Shown here piece after piece: positions 57,925 through 64,000 of a DNA stretch of 64,000 bases. The DNA is from Cephalotrichum gorgonifer (Eukaryota; Ascomycota; Sordariomycetes; Microascales; Microascaceae). The stretch is from contig ONZQ02000001.1 of the NCBI GenBank assembly GCA_900312665.1, positions 1,949,072 through 2,013,071 of the forward strand, in the 5' to 3' direction. The position numbers were made by a program, and so were the translations under genes. Within the stretch, counting starts at the first letter, position 1; each line of letters starts with the position of its first letter. The notes beneath the pieces are model-generated. The model searched no databases. It saw only the letters and a program-made list of their open reading frames with translations, and was not told the origin of the DNA.

Positions 57925-59157
57925 ATGGTGAAACAAAAGAAGAGCCTCCACTCCATCCTAGGCCTCGCAAGCCCCAGCCGTGTAAAGAAACCCACCCAGC
58001 CCCCCCGATCCTCCCCCAGCAAACGAAAGCCCTTAGCCCCCAGATCAAGGCAGCCGGGCGGCTCGGAGGGCGAGGGGCGGGGCGAGGAGGACGAGGGGGA
58101 CGAGGAGGAGGAAGACGATGCGGACTACTTCCAGGACCATCTGGACGACCATGGCCTTGTCCGGACCCTAGTGACCGATTTACACTTTAGCGACGCGGTG
58201 CAGGCCATGCGCTTCATCCGCGCACGCATGTGGACACCCATGCCGGACCGCAGGACGGGCATGAAGTCCGGCCGGGTGTCCGAGGTGCTGAATTACAGGC
58301 TCACCATGCCGCCCGTCGTGACCACCGCGCACCTGCGGGCCATCCTGACGGCGTCGCCCAGCACGGTGGAGAGGGAGGTGGCGGAGTTGATCGATAAGGG
58401 GATTGTGAGGAGAGTGGTTGTCAGGGGGAGGAGCGAGGCGCTGGTGGAGGTTGGCGACCTGGTGGAGATGGTGGAGAAGTCGGACGCGGACGAGGGGAGC
58501 AAGGCGGCGTACGCGAGGTTCGTGAGGGGGGAGCTTGCGCCGCAGGGCTTGGAGATGGGACAGGTCGACGCGCTCGTCAAGGCCGGGTTCCTTACCACGT
58601 CGCCCACCAGCGCCTCGGGCCTGGCGTCGAACGGGGGGAGCCGTCCCACCGGGCTCCTGGGCACAAGGAGGACGCTGGCGCACCTCGCCACGGCGCCGAC
58701 GGGGAGTCTAGACGTCGTCGGCGGCGGCGCCATCCAGATGGTCACAGGGTCCGGCACAACGCGCTCCACCCCAGCCTCCTCCTCCCTCTCCTCCTCGTCA
58801 TCACCATCTTCCCAGCCCCCCTCCAGTGAGATAGTCAGCATCTCCGTCCCCAACAACGGCGCCTTCATAAAGCTGCTCAAGGCGTCGCTGGACCACCTCG
58901 TCAGCCTCCTCGAGCGGCGGTCCGCCTACCGCCAGATGCCCGAGTCGGCGCTGCGGGAGGCGTGGGACGGCGGGCTGGCGACGTCGGGCGGGAAGCGCGC
59001 GAGGGGCGAGTTCGCGGGCGTGCTGCCTGGCAGGACGAGGAAGTGGAAGGATTACTGGGGGCTGAGGTTCGAGTGGGTGCTGGAGGAGGCTGTCGGCGCC
59101 GGGCTGGTGGAGGTGTTTGAGACGGGGAGCGTTGGGAGGGGCGTGAGGGCGTTGTGA
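57925..59157 (+). CDS. STK19: STK19-domain winged-helix protein
   Basis: Single-exon gene of 410 residues. Residues 1-65 are basic then acidic and disordered. From about 75 the STK19-like domain starts: LVRTLVTDLHFSDAVQAMRFIRARMWTPMP, then LNYRLTMPPVVTTAHLRAILTASPSTVEREVAELIDKGIVRRVVVRGR, a winged-helix pattern. It continues in LVEMVEKS, GQVDALVKAGFLTTS and the C-terminal FEWVLEEAVGAGLVEVFETGSVGRGVRAL. A Ser-rich loop at about 280-305 is low complexity. STK19 was named as a kinase, but no kinase motifs (P-loop GxGxxG, HRD, DFG) are visible; recent work in animals treats STK19 as a DNA-binding factor in transcription-coupled repair. Function here is inferred from that family. Confidence 0.8.
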   Translation: MVKQKKSLHSILGLASPSRVKKPTQPPRSSPSKRKPLAPRSRQPGGSEGEGRGEEDEGDEEEEDDADYFQDHLDDHGLVRTLVTDLHFSDAVQAMRFIRARMWTPMPDRRTGMKSGRVSEVLNYRLTMPPVVTTAHLRAILTASPSTVEREVAELIDKGIVRRVVVRGRSEALVEVGDLVEMVEKSDADEGSKAAYARFVRGELAPQGLEMGQVDALVKAGFLTTSPTSASGLASNGGSRPTGLLGTRRTLAHLATAPTGSLDVVGGGAIQMVTGSGTTRSTPASSSLSSSSSPSSQPPSSEIVSISVPNNGAFIKLLKASLDHLVSLLERRSAYRQMPESALREAWDGGLATSGGKRARGEFAGVLPGRTRKWKDYWGLRFEWVLEEAVGAGLVEVFETGSVGRGVRAL

Positions 59158-61817
59158 GGCCCCCTCCTTTGGAGGACTGAGCTTCTTTTAGGGGGTTGGG
59201 GAGGCTTTCCTTTTTTTTTTCATCCAGGGAGGGGCTGGATGGGAGTTTTGGCTTGATATGCGAGTGTCCCTTTAATGGAGAGGCGTTTGAGATAGAGGGG
59301 GTACCTATTCGTCATACTCATGGGTCGACACTGGGGAACATGGATGAATGATATTCTGATGATGAACGGCACCTCTGTTGAACCAGTTGACAAGTAGCTG
59401 GCTCTTCCACACAATCATTAGAAGACCGGTTTCGACATGCCCACAAGCACTCGTACCGTAGACTCTTCTGACGGACGATGAGTTTTGCTAACTGGAGGCC
59501 GTTTCCCCTCTCTTTCTGCTGTTGTATAGCCACCTGGTCTTTCATTAGGCCCCTTCGAGGATCTACGGGGGTTGGGATAATGATGCATATCCGTAGGACG
59601 GCGGGCAGCAAGCCAGGCTCCCTCACCCTTGACCGCTCCTCCACTCGTCCCAGTAAAGCTCAAGCTGGTACTATAGGATATGCTTTTTATACCATGTACG
59701 GAGTAATCCGCGAGGGTTTTTTTTGTCCGGGCCAGCCTCTCAAGCTTCGCCCTCTTGCCTTACATGACTTTCTGACTTACACCAGCCTCCCCCCCCGGAC
59801 CAAAACTCTGACGTCAACGGCCGTCGCGCGACCGGACCAAGTCAGGTTCTGGCGTGACCGTAGTAAATAAAGGAAGAAGTCAAATCGGTGTTTGGGGTCG
59901 GTGCTTTGCGCCATGCCGTTAAAGCGGTTGGGTTTGTTTGGGATTGGGGCCCACTCAGGTGCGTGGACATATGCTCCGGCCAACCTTGTAGCGTGCAGGG
60001 AAAGAGCCGAGCCTTTGAGACATGGCGCCACTGCCTTTCCTGGAACATGATGTAAGTCGGATCCGAGAGAGGAAGTAGCAGCAAACGGTCGACCCTACCA
60101 AGCGTGGCGTATTGTCGTCTTCCGGCTTGAGACCTCGCTAGATTCCGTTATCTGTGTTGAAATTCCAGCCCCCCGTTTCTAGGCCTATCCGATCTTCTGG
60201 TGCTGAGACCTGGAATCGGAAGGAGAGGCTCACGGGTCACTGGACATGGCAGGAGCCCCCTTGCCTTGCATCTCATACTCGACACTATTGCATGAGGCAT
60301 GCACCCTCGGATATTGTATGCACGAGGGCACAATGTCGTACTGGAATGGGACCGGAAGCATTCTCTCCCGCTATGTCGGTAATGTGCAAGTATGTAGTAA
60401 CTAACTCGACCTGCAAAAGGGGGAACAGTGAGGCCAAGCGAGTGCCGAGCTGACTGGGGGAACCCGGGACGCTTGACACACACCCATGAGTATAATTGAC
60501 AGTCGCACTTGCCCTCCTTCGTGTGCTGGAATGGTGCACTGGCCCCGGCTCTGAGCTGATATTATGACTCGCAGCAGTATTTTATCTGAAGAGATTCTGG
60601 GATTTGCTCGGACATCAAGTTAGTGTTCGGTGGGTGTTTCAATACTGCCGCATCCTTTTTTTTTTAAGCCACGACAGTATCACATTTGTTGCACAATACA
60701 TGTAATGCGTGAGTTATGATAAAAATATGCAAGTGCAGAACAGCCATGATCCCTGAAGTCGATGGCTAAGGAAAATCAATTGAAGGTTTGTGAGACAGGA
60801 AGGATCCAAGTCGGTGTCCATGATGGCAACAGCTAAAACTGTAGACGGATGGAGGAAAGAAGGACCGGGTGTGTGCTGATGATACATGTATAATTTACCT
60901 GGATCTCGAAAAGTTCTTGAGGGAACATTTGTACCCAGGAAACTGGCCACAGGCTAGCAAGGGTGTGGAGACGACTCGTAGATCGACTCTATTTTGTATT
61001 TGTATCTCGGATGATGAGGTATCGTCCATCCGTTCTTCCTGTCTCAGTCGGGCCATAATATTGGCTCGAAGAAGTTCAGTCGAACAGAGCCACGGGTTGG
61101 ACCGGGGAACAGACTGTGGCCCTCGTGCATGTGGGTGTGGGGGGGTTCTTTGTCGGCATGGGGGTGGGTCCCATGGAATGGAGAGTCTGCGGTGGGAATG
61201 GAGCTCATGGACGTGCCCACGGTTCGAATCCGCTCGGATACCAGGAGACGAGAGGATCGGAACCGGGAAGATGGGTAAGGGGGCGCATTAGGCTTCGAAG
61301 GATCGCCGACGAAGCCTACCGTAAACAGGACAACTTCTGATCGGCGAGCCGAGTGTTTGGAACATCCAACGGGTTCGCGACAGCCAACTGCCCGATCTGC
61401 GGCGGACTGGGCATGTGTACTCGAAGGGGAAGCCAGGGATACGCCGGCTGTTCACCCCATCAACGTTCGTCCCGTTGCAAAGTACTTGTAGCTATGGGCT
61501 ATTACTCCATAACATGGCGCGGCGGATTGAGGGACGGGACGGCTCGGTTAGCATCAAATAGCGGACGAGGACTGGTTGTAGCACTACGCTATTATACAAG
61601 TTCGGAGTACTTCGGGATGAAAGCGAACCGTATATAATAAAGTACAAGCAGATATTGGGACTACTTACTTGTACTTGTGGATGGCGGAGTGATGGCTACC
61701 GAACATGGAAAGACTCCCGGGATACGAAAACCACCGTTCCCAGTGCCGACAATGTCTCCTTCCCAGGAGGATGCGCATGGTGATGCGTGCTCCGGAAGCT
61801 GAAAATACGACGCCGGG

Positions 61818-61842
61818 CTGTCTGTCTGTCTATCTGTCTGTC
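61818..61842 (+). repeat. CTGT tetranucleotide microsatellite
   Basis: Six units, one imperfect (CTAT). Non-coding. Confidence 0.85.
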
Positions 61843-63969
61843 ACTGTCGGTCATCACCTGGCTCAGCAGAGCAGCCAAGCATATAAAGCACGAATAATGC
61901 AACCCTGGCCAGGAACGAGGTGCATGGAACGCAACACTGCGACGCAACTCGGACCAGATGTGCGACCCAGAGGGATGGGGATTGTCTGTTCTGTGCATCG
62001 GACTTCGCTTCATAAGAGGGACATGCCCAAATCAGTACAAGTAATCCGTTCTCGGACAAGTACTATGTAGTAGGCATGGGGGGCCGGCATCCACCTCCTA
62101 TTTTCCTACCGGGGGCAGGCGGAAGTGCTCATCTCCTTTCATGCGTGGGACAGGCGCACGGGCGTTTTCATGTCCCGCCGTTGGGCCTGGGACTCGGATG
62201 CAGGATGATTGTCTGCCGGGGGGTGGGAGGGGCGGAGATTACTGCAACCCCCATGCTCAACGACGTCGACCTCGATCCGTGATCTGAATGGCTTGGTTGT
62301 GGCCGAGGGAATGGGCTCCTCGTGCTCCTCGGGATGGGTTGGCGTGAGCAGAGAAGCATATTGGCCAATCGTTCGAGAGTGGTGGCTTTGATGGATGAAC
62401 GACAAATCTAAACTCTGGTGCTCGTACGAGTACTTCCGATGGACAGCACGAACGATAGTTGACCTGGACTGGGCTGGACCGAGAAAGGGGGGCTATTGGG
62501 AGACGAGGGTGCTCCTAATTTGGTGTAGTACAAGTACAGGTACGGAGTAGCGCAGTGTGATGGGGTGGCGTAAATTGGCAGCGAAATGCGACTGCGAACA
62601 CCCGGGTACCTCTAAATGCACATAACATTTACGAGTCAAAATGTATTCCAATGTAGCCAATTTAGCCCCTTGTTGACCCGAATAACGCTAGGACATAGAA
62701 GGAAAGGTCACTATGTGACGGCCCACTCGACATCGAGTGACACAGGAGACGGTAAATATTCTCCTTATCGATGGCTCGAGTGGCTTTGCTCCACAGTTCA
62801 TTGCCCCTCGAACCATGGAAAGCCAATGCCGGGACTTCTGGGCTAGAAATCTTCTACGAGTACGGTGGCTTTTGCCTTTTCAATCGACACGCTTCCCGTT
62901 TCCAGTTTACCGTCGCCTCCGCGACAGTCGCCTCTTTGTTTGTTTCGGGGTGGGGATGATGGCGGTTACTTTTTGAATAGACGTCAAGCTATGGACTCGG
63001 AAGGCGGAAAACCACTTCACGAGGGGCAGATGTTTATGAGTGCAAAAAGGATCCCTCAGTATTCGTAGCAGCTAAGACGCATGCGGGGTGTGACAATCCT
63101 GCAGCATGTGCTGAATCCACGCTGAACACACAGACATGGCCCCCCCGGCCACGGCCATGGGGGGCATGGAGGGTATTGTTACCCTTGTCAAGTTGTCTGT
63201 GAGTGGGAGGACTGCCAGCCAGAATTTACTGCCATCCTAGCTTGCCGATCCTTCTCAAAGTCTCCTGATAGACTGGACCCTTTGAGTTCAAGCGGCCACC
63301 CCCAAACCAATGTGCACAAAAGCAGGGGGACATCCAATAGGAGGTTGTATTAGCTTGGTAGCTTCGTGTTGTGTGGTTCCCCCCGGAGTCTTGACCCGAA
63401 GCACTTAAGTTTTCAAAGGTATATATCGTGGAGCGCCTACTAGCTCGATACTTATCCCGCAAGGTGTAGAAATATCCTTAACAGCACTGTGCATATTCAC
63501 AGGTGCGGGAGCAGGCGGACCCCAGTGGTTGGCCAAACTCATACTCCGTGGGACACAGCAATGCATGCCTACCCGCTGGCCCCCGTTGGTAATACAGTGC
63601 GACCGAAAGTTACATTTTGGACCTTTGATGTACTCAGAGAAGACTAGCTTGTTTTTGGTACAGGAAATGACCTCAGTGTACGGAGTACGTACTACTCGTA
63701 CGGGATGAAAATGATTTAGCACGATAGAGGAGAGAAGGAACGCCCGACGAGGGTCGTCGACGCCAACTCACCTCGTGTCGAGCACAACACAAATCTCCCC
63801 CGTTCGATGTTCTCATCTTCATAGGAGAACTTGCAGTTGCAGACCGGGACCAGAGCAAGCAATTACGCTTTGTATCTCTTGGCCTCCTTTGGCCACTACG
63901 CCCGCTAGCTTTACCATCAAACCGTGGTTTTTGCCTCCCTGGTTCCCATCTCTCTCGCTGCCCATCGCC

Positions 63970-63972
<3 letters not shown>

Positions 63973-64000
<28 letters not shown>
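63973..64000 (+). repeat. TC dinucleotide microsatellite, cut by window end
   Basis: Fourteen uninterrupted TC units reach the last base; the full length is unknown. Confidence 0.95.

Larger units (their letters stand above)
59158..64000. other. 4.8-kb gene-poor region at the right end
   Basis: No gene could be supported on either strand. Open frames are under 145 codons, overlap one another and show no family motif. Contents noted are a perfect CRE-like TGACGTCA at 59809-59816, copies of GTACGGAGTA(C) at 59696-59705, 62540-62549 and 63678-63688, a CTGT repeat at about 61818-61842, several GTAC half-sites near 61.6 and 62.4 kb, and a TC microsatellite reaching the window edge. It may be the upstream region of a gene beyond 64000. 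Confidence 0.5.

Noticed and set aside
61221..61231. B-box-like GGTTCGAATCC suggesting a tRNA
   Set aside because: Flanking bases do not form a T stem, and no acceptor, D or anticodon arm can be folded around it.
60869..61340. Overlapping plus-strand frames of 140 and 74 codons
   Set aside because: Different frames over the same DNA with no family resemblance and no plausible splice connection.
1..64000. Transposons, CRISPR arrays, phage or biosynthetic cluster
   Set aside because: No transposase, reverse transcriptase, terminal repeats, spaced direct repeats, or PKS/NRPS motifs were seen in any frame.

Overview
The window is nuclear DNA of a filamentous ascomycete (Pezizomycotina, probably Sordariomycetes). 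The evidence is compact single-copy genes with many short introns (mostly 55-105 nt, GTRAGT donors and YAG acceptors), GC-rich coding sequence, and a set of products typical of that group: secreted GH37 trehalase, a Nif1-like Sel1 protein, an Rpn13 that keeps its C-terminal domain, and an STK19-domain protein. I see no transposon, secondary-metabolite cluster, CRISPR array or viral insertion. All identities come from reading motifs by eye; no database search was run.

Layout. Position 1-52: possible start of a minus-strand gene leaving the window. 1.3-3.9 kb (+): vacuolar TRP-type channel YVC1. 4.3-5.1 kb (+): Mtq2 eRF1 methyltransferase. 5.5-6.1 kb (-): Sm D1. 7.5-11.3 kb (+): second-largest subunit of RNA polymerase I. 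15.1-16.1 kb (+): ARL8 GTPase. 19.2-20.8 kb (+): threonine aldolase. 22.4-24.5 kb (+): trehalase. 24.8-29.4 kb (-): Nup159. 30.4-31.3 kb (+): proteasome beta-2 subunit Pup1. 32.1-34.5 kb (-): Nif1-like. 37.8-39.3 kb (-): Erv46. 40.0-41.2 kb (+): Rna15/CstF64. 41.5-43.0 kb (-): Dus4. 43.4 kb (+): tRNA-Ser(AGA). 44.4-45.3 kb (+): membrane protein with a DUF5519 domain. 45.5-46.8 kb (-): Cus2/Tat-SF1. 47.3-48.9 kb (-): Rpn13. 49.4-50.5 kb (+): EF-1beta, with a C/D snoRNA in intron 2. 51.3-52.0 kb (+): Psf1 of GINS. 53.3-56.9 kb (+): Vsb1-type SLC26/STAS/cNMP transporter. 57.9-59.2 kb (+): STK19-like winged-helix protein. The rest, including four tracts of 3-5 kb (11.3-15.1, 16.1-19.2, 34.5-37.8, 59.2-64.0 kb), shows no convincing gene.

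The genes are housekeeping and not a functional cluster. Several are thematically related: RNA processing (SMD1, RNA15, CUS2, DUS4, RPA135), translation (MTQ2, EFB1, tRNA-Ser), proteasome (PUP1, RPN13), and vacuole or trafficking (YVC1, ARL8, ERV46, VSB1). Five pairs are divergent and share an intergenic region: SMD1/RPA135, NUP159/PUP1, ERV46/RNA15, DUS4/DUF5519 and RPN13/EFB1.

The most notable signals are: a snR18/U18-type box C/D snoRNA in EFB1 intron 2; a 13-bp inverted repeat built on CCAAT in the RPN13-EFB1 promoter; a dispersed intergenic decamer TACGGAGTAC with related GTAC palindromes; an in-frame, stop-free 75-nt intron in the VSB1-like gene; and a presequence-like N-terminal extension on the threonine aldolase.
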